From: Minisyncoccota bacterium
GTDB lineage: Bacteria > Patescibacteriota > Minisyncoccia > Phycocordibacterales > UBA9973
Length of the DNA stretch: 29,721 bases
Direction: 5' to 3'
Assembly: GCA_030157745.1 (NCBI GenBank)
Contig: JAOAUE010000007.1
Coordinates: 1-29,721 of the forward strand
The notes below the pieces were generated by a model. The model did no database searches and was not told the origin of the DNA. It saw only the letters and a program-made list of their open reading frames with translations. Below are positions 1 to 6,409 of this stretch, piece by piece. Within the stretch, counting starts at the first letter, position 1, and the number at the start of each line of letters is the position of its first letter. The translations under genes were made by a program, and so were the position numbers.

Positions 1-698
1 CTTATGTTATTTTAAACACTATCAACCCAAGACTTGTGAGTAATGATTTCACTATCGGGGCAGCAGAGTTTGATGTTGAAAGATTTGGCGATGTAGATGC
101 CAATTTCGTTCCACCTGTTGGTGGTGGCGCTAGCTTTAATAAAGCAAACTTTCCAAAAGATGTTATGTGTCCAGGTACTGGTGGCCGAGGTAGTATAAGA
201 GCAATCGCTGGAAGCTGGTCAGGAAGGGCTACCTACGGCCAAGGAGAAAAAACCCCGAAAGGCTACCCACCCAGAGGAAATGTTGGCCCTGGTGGAACTT
301 TTATGCTCGACTGTAGCTCTTATGTTGCTACAGTCCTTGAATGTGCGGGTATAAAACCTCCACAAAAGGCGTCTGCTATCAATACAAAATCTATTTTCGA
401 ACAAATGGCTGGAGCTGAGAAGGTTAGCTCTGCGGACTTTGTGCAGTCTGGTGATAAAATTTTTGTAAAAGGTAAAGAGCTCTTACCTGGCGACCTTGTG
501 GGTTGGAGAGGAAATAGAAAAAAGAATAAAAGAGAGGTAGGGCATGTAGTTATTTATGTCGGAGGCGGAATGTTTAGAGAATCACAGGTTGGCGGCTGGA
601 ATATGGGCAACTCAGTTCAAAAAGAAAAATCTCTAAGTTATGAAATGAGCGCTATGGATGGTAGTTTCCAGGGGTACGTTCTAAGGATAAACCCTTAG
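1..698 (+). CDS. NlpC/P60-like cysteine peptidase, 5' end outside window
   Basis: The frame is open from base 3 with no stop, so the gene probably begins upstream; the GTG at 36 is the first start-like codon but sits mid-frame without a promoter. The C-terminal part carries NlpC/P60 signatures: the nucleophile motif LDCSSYV (Cys codon 312-314), a PGDLVGW turn, and a GHVVIYVGGG strand holding the likely catalytic His. Such enzymes cleave peptide bonds in cell-wall stem peptides. No signal peptide is visible because the N-terminus is missing. The stop lies 31 bases before the ATG of the next exported protein, so both may act at the envelope. The family call is fairly firm; substrate and full architecture cannot be seen here. 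Confidence 0.72.
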   Translation, partial: YVILNTINPRLVSNDFTIGAAEFDVERFGDVDANFVPPVGGGASFNKANFPKDVMCPGTGGRGSIRAIAGSWSGRATYGQGEKTPKGYPPRGNVGPGGTFMLDCSSYVATVLECAGIKPPQKASAINTKSIFEQMAGAEKVSSADFVQSGDKIFVKGKELLPGDLVGWRGNRKKNKREVGHVVIYVGGGMFRESQVGGWNMGNSVQKEKSLSYEMSAMDGSFQGYVLRINP

Positions 699-717
699 TT
701 TAGTGAGCAAGTTGCTG

Positions 718-723
718 TACAAT
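718..723 (+). promoter_or_regulatory. -10 promoter element (TACAAT) for the exported protein at 730
   Basis: TACAAT ends 7 bases before the A of the ATG at 730, so the expected transcription start is the start codon itself. This supports 730 over the upstream GTG at 703. Confidence 0.5.
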
Positions 724-729
724 ATAAAC

Positions 730-1965
730 ATGAGACGTATTCTACTTATATTAATAATCTTAGGGCTAACAGGAGGAGTAGTCTGGTATTTCTCATCCAA
801 AAAAAACAGCTCTGACGGACAAAACCCTGTAGTTACCACCTTCAAATCCTTTTTCCCAATAGGGAACAATGGTGCAAGTGGTGATGTAGAGAGTTCTATA
901 GGTAACGAAACTGCGGGACAAGACCAGAACATTACCACAGAGACATCTCTCTTTAAACAAATAACTAGAAACCCTATAGCAGGCTTTAGTATTTTCAGTA
1001 AGACAAGTGTTGTTACAAGAGAAAATAAAACCAAAGAAACTATCACTGACAATTTTTTGAGGTATGTTTCTAGACAAAGTGGTTATGTCTATGAAATAAA
1101 AAATGATTCAGTCCCACTACAGATAAGCAATGTATTCGTACCAGCTATATATGAAGCTTATTTCGTAGAAGACAACAACTCTGTTGTTTTACGATTTTTA
1201 AGAGATGACGGCCAGACCATAGGCTCATATATAGTGCCTATACCCAACGAGAACCCAGACGGGACAAGGACACAAAAAGAAGGCCTTTTCATTGCTGATA
1301 ATATAAAAAGTGTAGCTATTTCTCCTTCACAAAAAGAATTTATAAGACTTACAACCGACAGCAACTTTGGAACATTCACAACATCTGACTCCTTAGATAA
1401 GAACAAAAAAGAACTGTTTCGATCCCCACTAAAAGAATGGCTCGTCTCCTGGCCTAAAATCGACACTGTCTATATACAAACAAAACCTGCTGGGATTGTA
1501 GATGGCTTCTTGTACAAAATAGATACAAAAGAAAAGAAACCTAGAAAGGTCTTGGGTGGCATAAAAGGATTAACAACGTCGGTGAGCCCTAGTGGGGGAC
1601 TTATCCTCTATTCAGAAAGCGTAGTAGGCGGATTTACCACAAAGATATTTAATACAAAAACCCTCTCTACTAGAAACCTAGGTCTTTCTATACTACCTGA
1701 AAAGTGTGTTTGGTTAAAAAATGAAGACTTGATATGTGCAGGAAACACATCTGTAGAAGAAGCAATCTATCCAGACTCTTGGTACGCAGGGATAATAGGG
1801 TTTGAAGATCAGATATTTAGAATCTACACACAAAGCAACACTTTTGATGTTTTGGACCAAGGAGAGAGAGGTTTTGACATCACAAACTTACAAGTAGATG
1901 AGATCAACGGGTTGCTTTATTTCATCAACAAAAAAGACGGGTTGTTGTGGAGATTTAGCTTTTAA
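730..1965 (+). CDS. Membrane-anchored exported protein of unknown function, possible beta-propeller
   Basis: From ATG 730 the product is 411 aa. It opens with MRRILLILIILGLTGGVVWYF, a signal anchor, then a Ser/Gly/Asn-rich linker and a long extracytoplasmic region. The body repeats short beta-strand patterns such as VAISPSQKEFI, TTSVSPSGGLILYSES and LQVDEINGLLYFI, resembling TolB/WD-like propeller blades, but I recognise no named family. The GTG at 703 would add nine residues ahead of the anchor and lies inside the promoter, so it is rejected. The 3' end overlaps the oppositely transcribed yidC by 11 bases. The function is not known; a role at the cell surface is inferred from the anchor and the neighbouring peptidase. 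Confidence 0.65.
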   Translation: MRRILLILIILGLTGGVVWYFSSKKNSSDGQNPVVTTFKSFFPIGNNGASGDVESSIGNETAGQDQNITTETSLFKQITRNPIAGFSIFSKTSVVTRENKTKETITDNFLRYVSRQSGYVYEIKNDSVPLQISNVFVPAIYEAYFVEDNNSVVLRFLRDDGQTIGSYIVPIPNENPDGTRTQKEGLFIADNIKSVAISPSQKEFIRLTTDSNFGTFTTSDSLDKNKKELFRSPLKEWLVSWPKIDTVYIQTKPAGIVDGFLYKIDTKEKKPRKVLGGIKGLTTSVSPSGGLILYSESVVGGFTTKIFNTKTLSTRNLGLSILPEKCVWLKNEDLICAGNTSVEEAIYPDSWYAGIIGFEDQIFRIYTQSNTFDVLDQGERGFDITNLQVDEINGLLYFINKKDGLLWRFSF

Positions 1966-2656
1966 GTTTTAGGGTCTTTCTAAAATAAAGTTCTTGACCT
2001 ATAGAAAATAGATTTGTAACTATCCAGTACAGAGAAACAGCGGCGGCGAGCTTAGAGGCAATAAAGATTATGATGATAGGCAAAACATATTTTGTTTGCA
2101 TTGATAAGCTTTTTGTAAACTGAGCCTGAAACCCTTCACCGCTTGTTGTAGGGGGTTTTGGAGCAAGAAAAGCTTGAACTGCCTGTGTAATACCCGCCAA
2201 AACAGCAAATGGTATAAAGGGTTTTGTTATATCTATAAGTCCCAAAAATGAGTTTTTAAGACCTTCAGTGCTTAGAAACGAATAAAGGTGCTCTGGTTGA
2301 TTTATCCCTTTCATAAAAGAGAAATAAAGGGCAAATAGTATAGGTAGTTGGATCAATAAATAAAGACATCCAGAAAAAGGGTTTATCCCTTCGGTCTTAT
2401 AAAGAGCAAACTGTGCTTTTGACTCCTCTTCTTTAGATAAACCCCTAGACTTTATTTCATCTAGCTTTGGTTGTAGGAGGCGCATTTTGTATTGACTTAT
2501 AATACTCTTTTTAGAGAGTGGCATCAAAATGAACCTGATCAAAACAGTAACTATCAAAACCGCCAGACCAACGTCTTTAAAGGCTACATTACTAGCAATA
2601 AAAACAAGTGTGTTATAGATCGGTTCGTAGATGAAATTGTTCCAAAGTGTATTCAT
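1955..2656 (-). CDS. yidC: YidC/Oxa1-type membrane protein insertase
   Basis: This 233-aa protein inserts and folds membrane proteins, alone or with Sec. It begins MNTLWNNFIYEPIYNTLVFIAS and has the Oxa1 core: the hydrophobic segment at about 25-45, the hairpin FILMPLSKKSIISQYKMRLLQPKLDEIK typed in short pieces across 42-70 (charged cytoplasmic loop), then LLIQLPILFALYFSF and two later membrane segments ending in SLYWIVTNLFSIGQ. It lacks the large periplasmic domain of proteobacterial YidC, as in Gram-positive and CPR forms. It lies downstream of yidD, rnpA and rpmH in the classical origin-proximal order, but has its own extended -10 in the short yidD-yidC gap. Its end overlaps the convergent exported-protein gene by 11 bases. 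Confidence 0.93.
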   Translation of the reverse strand: MNTLWNNFIYEPIYNTLVFIASNVAFKDVGLAVLIVTVLIRFILMPLSKKSIISQYKMRLLQPKLDEIKSRGLSKEEESKAQFALYKTEGINPFSGCLYLLIQLPILFALYFSFMKGINQPEHLYSFLSTEGLKNSFLGLIDITKPFIPFAVLAGITQAVQAFLAPKPPTTSGEGFQAQFTKSLSMQTKYVLPIIIIFIASKLAAAVSLYWIVTNLFSIGQELYFRKTLKLKS

Positions 2657-2663
2657 GGACTAG

Positions 2664-2672
2664 ATTATAGCA
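2664..2672 (-). promoter_or_regulatory. Extended -10 promoter (TGcTATAAT) of yidC
   Basis: On the minus strand TGcTATAAT lies 7 nt upstream of the yidC ATG, predicting a 1-nt leader. It fits in the gap between the yidD stop (2675) and the yidC start (2656), so yidC can be transcribed independently. Confidence 0.65.
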
Positions 2673-2674
2673 CT

Positions 2675-2932
2675 TTATGGCAAATCCACCCCTCCACCAG
2701 AGTGCGGGTGACACCTTGAGATCCTTTTGATTGTTTTTTGGGTGGCTACAAAAAAACTATATTTTTTGTAGCAAGCTATGGAGTATTCAGAGCAGGTTGG
2801 GTAGAAAACACAGCTTGGTCTTGGATAAAATGGTAAAAAACGCAAAATACCAACAGAGGGAGATAGGAGTAGTCTGTAAAGACTTATAATCAGGATGCTT
2901 ATTTTATTGGGTAGTTTTTTTAAGAAGTTCAT
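2675..2932 (-). CDS. yidD: YidD membrane-protein insertion efficiency factor
   Basis: This 85-aa protein matches the YidD (UPF0161/DUF37) family, which assists YidC. Family signatures are plain: an amphipathic start (SLYRLLLSPSVG), the cysteine block PSCVFYPTCSEYSIACYKKY, and the C-terminal RISRCHPHSGGGVDLP, equivalent to the usual RCHPFxxGGxDPVP. Length is typical. The start overlaps the end of rnpA by 29 bases, which argues for coupled translation. It sits between rnpA and yidC as in most bacteria. Confidence 0.93.
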   Translation of the reverse strand: MNFLKKLPNKISILIISLYRLLLSPSVGILRFLPFYPRPSCVFYPTCSEYSIACYKKYSFFVATQKTIKRISRCHPHSGGGVDLP

Positions 2933-3236
2933 AGATACTTTTTCTTAGATCGTTAAAGCTTAGGTTTGATGCATTTTTTGAAATATAAAAAACACCCTCA
3001 ATTTTTGGATTACTTTCTTTTATATAGGGCAACAAAACCGAGTATATGCGCCTCTTTAGAAGATTTCTAAAAACAGCCTTCTTTTCGACCTTTGAGGAGA
3101 TAACCACAGAAAACCTTGGTTCTTCTGCGTTTTTATACTTTAAAGTGCCAACATTGTTAAAAACTGTCTTTTTTTGTGGAAAAGACAAGAACTGCTCAAA
3201 CAATTGGCGATTTAGCCGTTTTTTTGACGGCAACAT
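2904..3236 (-). CDS. rnpA: Ribonuclease P protein component
   Basis: RnpA (110 aa) binds RNase P RNA and helps it mature tRNA 5' ends. The N-terminus (LPSKKRLNRQLFEQFL) and the basic signature VFRNLLKRRIYSVL, corresponding to the RNR helix of the family, identify it. The central strand FSVVISSKVEKKAV is also typical. The start is 4 bases after the rpmH stop and the 3' end overlaps yidD, giving an rpmH-rnpA-yidD operon. The RNase P RNA itself is not in this window. Confidence 0.92.
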   Translation of the reverse strand: MLPSKKRLNRQLFEQFLSFPQKKTVFNNVGTLKYKNAEEPRFSVVISSKVEKKAVFRNLLKRRIYSVLLPYIKESNPKIEGVFYISKNASNLSFNDLRKSIYELLKKTTQ

Positions 3237-3240
3237 ATGA

Positions 3241-3375
3241 TTAGAGGGCTATTTTAGCTCGACCCTTTCGACGTCTTGCTGTAATAACCTTTCGGCCTGT
3301 TGATGAGGCACTTCTTACTAGAAAACCGTGTGTTTTCGCTCTTTTTCTCTTTTTTGGCTGGTATGTTTGAGACAT
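3241..3375 (-). CDS. rpmH: Ribosomal protein bL34
   Basis: A 44-aa protein read directly from the minus strand. It starts [20 protein letters not shown] and continues [20 protein letters not shown] before KIAL and the stop. This is the standard bL34 pattern (TYQPS/KxRKRxxxHGFxxR, then GRKVxxxRRxKGRxxL), though the second residues are unusual for the family. It is the first gene of the rpmH-rnpA-yidD operon and diverges from dnaA. A TATAGT -10-like sequence upstream would give a leader of about 5 nt. Confidence 0.95.
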   Translation of the reverse strand: MSQTYQPKKRKRAKTHGFLVRSASSTGRKVITARRRKGRAKIAL

Positions 3376-3449
3376 ATAGTGAGGGAACTATACACAAAAA
3401 CTTCAAAATAATCAAGTTTTTAAAGAAAAGTACTACCACGGAGATATTC

Positions 3450-3458
3450 TGCTATAAT
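3450..3458 (+). promoter_or_regulatory. Extended -10 (TGcTATAAT) upstream of dnaA
   Basis: A perfect extended -10 whose expected start (about 3465) lies inside a DnaA-box-like sequence. It would give dnaA a leader of about 60 nt. A second candidate -10, TATTAT at 3509-3514, would give a nearly leaderless transcript. Confidence 0.5.
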
Positions 3459-3463
3459 CAACA

Positions 3464-3472
3464 CTATCCACA
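3464..3472 (+). promoter_or_regulatory. DnaA-box-like site at the dnaA promoter
   Basis: CTATCCACA differs from the consensus TTATCCACA only at the first base. It overlaps the predicted transcription start, which suggests that DnaA represses its own gene. This is inference from position. Confidence 0.5.
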
Positions 3473-3524
3473 GATTATTAACAGTTTTTAATTAGACTAG
3501 CTACGGCGTATTATTAATAAACAT

Positions 3525-4874
3525 ATGACTACAGACATAAACACCCTTTGGGATAACTGCCTGACCGATATACAAAAAGAGGTTTCTGTTGGTCACTTTA
3601 ATACCTGGTTCAAAAACACAAAACCAATAAAAGAAGAGGAGGGTATCGTATTTATTGGTGTACCAAACGACTTTATAAAAGAATGGATGGTCACAAAATA
3701 CCAAAAAATGATCTTGAAAAACCTTGTTATTCAAGCAGAACATGTCCGCGGGGTAGAGTTCATGATAAGCAAAATAGTTCAAAGCGAAAATAAGCAAGAT
3801 GGTGGTATTGGATTTCCTAAAAAACCAGAGCTTCCTATATCTGATATTTACACAAATAGAGATGACAACCTGAACCCTAGGTATACATTTGATACTTTTA
3901 TTGTTGGACCTTTCAACGAATTGGCATATGCAGCTTCTCAGGCTGTTATAAAAAAGCCAGGAAAGGTTTATAACCCATTGTTTATTTACGGCTCAAGTGG
4001 TTTAGGAAAAACTCATTTAATACAAGCGATTGGCAACGAAATAAAGAAAAATTTTCCTGAGAAGAAGGTTCTCTATACTACTTTGGAAAGATTTTTAAAT
4101 GAATATGTAACATCAGTCCAAAATAGTCGAGGTGTTCCATTTAGAGAAAAGTATAGAAAGCTGGATGTTTTAATCATAGATGATATTCAATTTATTTCAG
4201 GAAAAGACGGCACCCAAAATGAGTTGTTCCACCTATTTAACCTACTTTATGAGCAAGAAAAGAGTATTATCTTTTCTTCTGATAAACACCCAAATCATAT
4301 TATAGGACTTGAAGACCGACTAAAAACTCGTTTTAACGCTGGTATGACGATAGATATACAAGAGCCTGACCTAGAGAGTCGAATGGCTATTATAAAGGAG
4401 AAGGTTCAATTGTCTGGAAATTCTATAGAGGGTGATGTTCTCTCTTATATAGCCTCCTCTGTAACAGGAAGTATACGAGAGCTTGAGGGGATAATAAATC
4501 TTATAAACATGCATTCTGAGATGAAACAAAAACCTGTTTCACTTTCAGAAGTAAAACTTCTAGTGAGAAACAGTGTTAAACCAAAAAAGGTTATATCTTT
4601 TGAAAGTGTTGTAAAACAAATATCAGACTACTACAACCTAGACGAAAATGTAATATACGAAAAAACAAGAAGAAAAGAGATAGTAAAAGCTCGACAAATA
4701 ATAATGTTTATTTTACGGGAAGATTTTAATGAGTCGTACCCATCTATTGGATCAAAACTTGGCGGAAAAGATCACACTACAGTTATTCACTCTTATGAAA
4801 AAATAAAACAAGAGTTAAAAACGGATTCTGAGCTTATGAAGGAACTAGAAGATATAAGAATTTTGTTTAAATAG
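3525..4874 (+). CDS. dnaA: Chromosomal replication initiator DnaA
   Basis: DnaA (449 aa) binds DnaA boxes at oriC and, with ATP, opens the duplex and loads helicase. The domains are in the standard order: domain I at about 1-80 (LWDNCLTDIQKEVSVGHFNTWF), a short linker, the AAA+ domain with Walker A GSSGLGKT at 156-163 and Walker B LIIDDIQF ending near 223, and the C-terminal DNA-binding domain with GSKLGGKDHTTVIHSYEKI. Length is normal. The ATG at 3525 follows TATTAT at 3509-3514, and no Shine-Dalgarno sequence is visible. dnaN follows on the same strand across a box-containing spacer, while rpmH diverges upstream. Confidence 0.97.
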   Translation: MTTDINTLWDNCLTDIQKEVSVGHFNTWFKNTKPIKEEEGIVFIGVPNDFIKEWMVTKYQKMILKNLVIQAEHVRGVEFMISKIVQSENKQDGGIGFPKKPELPISDIYTNRDDNLNPRYTFDTFIVGPFNELAYAASQAVIKKPGKVYNPLFIYGSSGLGKTHLIQAIGNEIKKNFPEKKVLYTTLERFLNEYVTSVQNSRGVPFREKYRKLDVLIIDDIQFISGKDGTQNELFHLFNLLYEQEKSIIFSSDKHPNHIIGLEDRLKTRFNAGMTIDIQEPDLESRMAIIKEKVQLSGNSIEGDVLSYIASSVTGSIRELEGIINLINMHSEMKQKPVSLSEVKLLVRNSVKPKKVISFESVVKQISDYYNLDENVIYEKTRRKEIVKARQIIMFILREDFNESYPSIGSKLGGKDHTTVIHSYEKIKQELKTDSELMKELEDIRILFK

Positions 4875-5062
4875 TTGTGAATATTTTGTGTAAAAGATCT
4901 AATAAATAACCAATTATTGTGAATATGAAAAATAATTCAAAAAATAACAAACAAATAATCAACAGTGCTAGTTTTATTTTTATCCTTTATACATAAAGAT
5001 AAAAAGAAGTTTTCAACAATCCACAGGTTATATAAACTTATTAGAATATTCTTTATAAAATT
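4875..5062 (+). other. Probable replication origin (oriC) between dnaA and dnaN
   Basis: This 188-bp AT-rich spacer holds clustered DnaA-box-like sequences. On the minus strand they are at 4876-4884 and 4918-4926 (TGTGAATAT, one mismatch to the complement of TTATTCACA) and at 4887-4895 (TGTGTAAAA, an exact complement of TTWTNCACA). On the plus strand there is CAATCCACA at 5017-5025. The A/T-rich stretch between about 4896 and 5010 could serve as the unwinding element. The dnaA-dnaN gap is a common oriC position. Strand-composition skew was not computed. Confidence 0.6.
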
Positions 5063-6160
5063 ATGAAAATAAAGTGTAAAACAGAAAAACTAAAAAACGC
5101 GGTTACTTTGGCAGAAAAAATGTCTGGTAAAAACTTAAGCCTACCTGCTCTACAAGCTATACTTATCGTGGCCTCTGGTAGTTCATTAAAGATAAGGTCT
5201 ACAAACCTGGCTGTTGGTGTGGAGATCGAGATACCTGCCACTATAACCAAAGAAGGTGTGGTTTTAATAAAAGGGGATATACTTTCAAATGTTGTTTCAA
5301 ATCTAACCAATTCTTCTGAAATAACACTTTCCTTGGAAGGTGAGAACTTGCTCATAGAAAGCCAGGGAGCAAACACTGTTATAAAATGTTTACCACAAGA
5401 AGATTTTCCAACACTTCCTATTGTTGAAGGTGAGACTTTTAAGGTAAAAACAGAAATTTTACAAGAGGGTATCAGAAGTGTTTATTTTTGTTGTGCTACA
5501 ACAGAAATAAAGCCTGAAATATCAAGTATTTTCATTTATACAGATCAAGACAACCTGGTTTTTGTTGCTACAGACTCATTTAGGTTGTCAGAAAAAAAGA
5601 TAAAAGTAAAAGGTTTACCTGAAATATCAAAAATACTGATCCCTTATAAAAATATATCAGACTTTCTTAGGGTTTTAGATTTATTACAAGGAGAAGTTTT
5701 AGTTTCTTTTAGTAAGAACCAGATTTCTATTTCTGGAGACGGTGTTTATTTTACATCTAGATTGATTGATGGAGCTTTTCCTGACTATCGTTTAATCATC
5801 CCTAAAGAAGAAAAAACAAAAGTTGTACTTATGAGGAGTGAATTATTATCAACACTTAGACTCTCAACTGTTTTTGCTGATAAGTTTTATCAAGTTATTT
5901 TTAATGTTAATAATTCAAAAAAATCAATTATTATACAATCAAAAAATAATGATGTTGGTTCATCAACCTCCGCCATAGAAGCAGTTTTGGATGGTTCTGA
6001 TATAGAGGTTACTTTTAATTTAAAATACTTTCTTGATGTTTTTCAAACTATTTCAAGTGACAGTATTAGTATCTCTTTTACGGAACCAAATAAGCCAATA
6101 ATAATAAAAGGTGTTAGTGATAGTAGTTTTATTTATCTTTTAATGCCAACAAATAGATAA
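5063..6160 (+). CDS. dnaN: DNA polymerase III beta sliding clamp
   Basis: The 365-aa beta clamp encircles DNA and tethers polymerase. Three clamp repeats are recognisable: MKIKCKTEKLKNAVTLAEKM with LPALQAILI, then EDFPTLPIVEGETF with TEILQEGIRSVYFCCA and FVATDSFRLSEKK, then the third repeat with FNLKYFLDVF and a C-terminal YLLMPTNR equivalent to the usual YxxMPxR(L). Length is normal. It follows dnaA and the putative origin, and the next small gene starts 3 bases after its stop. The start context includes TAGAAT at 5042-5047 and TATAAA at 5054-5059; which is used cannot be decided. Confidence 0.97.
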   Translation: MKIKCKTEKLKNAVTLAEKMSGKNLSLPALQAILIVASGSSLKIRSTNLAVGVEIEIPATITKEGVVLIKGDILSNVVSNLTNSSEITLSLEGENLLIESQGANTVIKCLPQEDFPTLPIVEGETFKVKTEILQEGIRSVYFCCATTEIKPEISSIFIYTDQDNLVFVATDSFRLSEKKIKVKGLPEISKILIPYKNISDFLRVLDLLQGEVLVSFSKNQISISGDGVYFTSRLIDGAFPDYRLIIPKEEKTKVVLMRSELLSTLRLSTVFADKFYQVIFNVNNSKKSIIIQSKNNDVGSSTSAIEAVLDGSDIEVTFNLKYFLDVFQTISSDSISISFTEPNKPIIIKGVSDSSFIYLLMPTNR

Positions 6161-6163
6161 GAC

Positions 6164-6409
6164 ATGACTCTTTTTGGAGACATTTTAGGTGAACTAACAA
6201 AATCTTTAAACAAAAAAGCTTCTTTTAAAGAAGATATAGCGCTTATTATTTCAAAAGAGTTAAACATAGAAATAAAGAGTGATGATTTGGTTATAAAGGA
6301 AGGAAAACTTTTTATTAATTCTTCACCAACACTCAAGACTGCTATTTTGTTAAAAAAAGAGAGACTTCTGAGAAGTCTCTCTGGTTTTGATATTAGTTCT
6401 ATTAATTAA
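6164..6409 (+). CDS. Short DciA/DUF721-like protein
   Basis: This 81-aa protein lies 3 bases after dnaN and is probably cotranscribed with it. Residues about 28-72 follow the DciA/DUF721 core pattern: a polar helix (DIALIISKELNIEIKSDDLV), a beta hairpin (KEGKLFINSSPTLKTAI) and a basic C-terminal helix (LLKKERLLRSL). DciA-type proteins act with the replicative helicase in bacteria lacking DnaC/DnaI, which suits the replication locus. The protein is much shorter than proteobacterial DciA and the likeness is only by pattern. Its last 30 codons contain the terminator hairpin of the opposite gene, and its final 8 bases overlap that gene's stop. Confidence 0.6.
   Translation: MTLFGDILGELTKSLNKKASFKEDIALIISKELNIEIKSDDLVIKEGKLFINSSPTLKTAILLKKERLLRSLSGFDISSIN
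6352..6382 (-). terminator. Intrinsic terminator of the class A PBP gene, inside the DciA-like CDS
   Basis: Perfect 12-nt arms (6358-6369 and 6371-6382, AGAGAGACTTCT and its complement) form a hairpin with a minimal loop. On the minus strand it is followed by seven T (A-run 6352-6358). It lies 20 bases past the PBP stop and within coding sequence of the convergent gene. It has only a weak T-tract for the plus strand. Confidence 0.75.
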
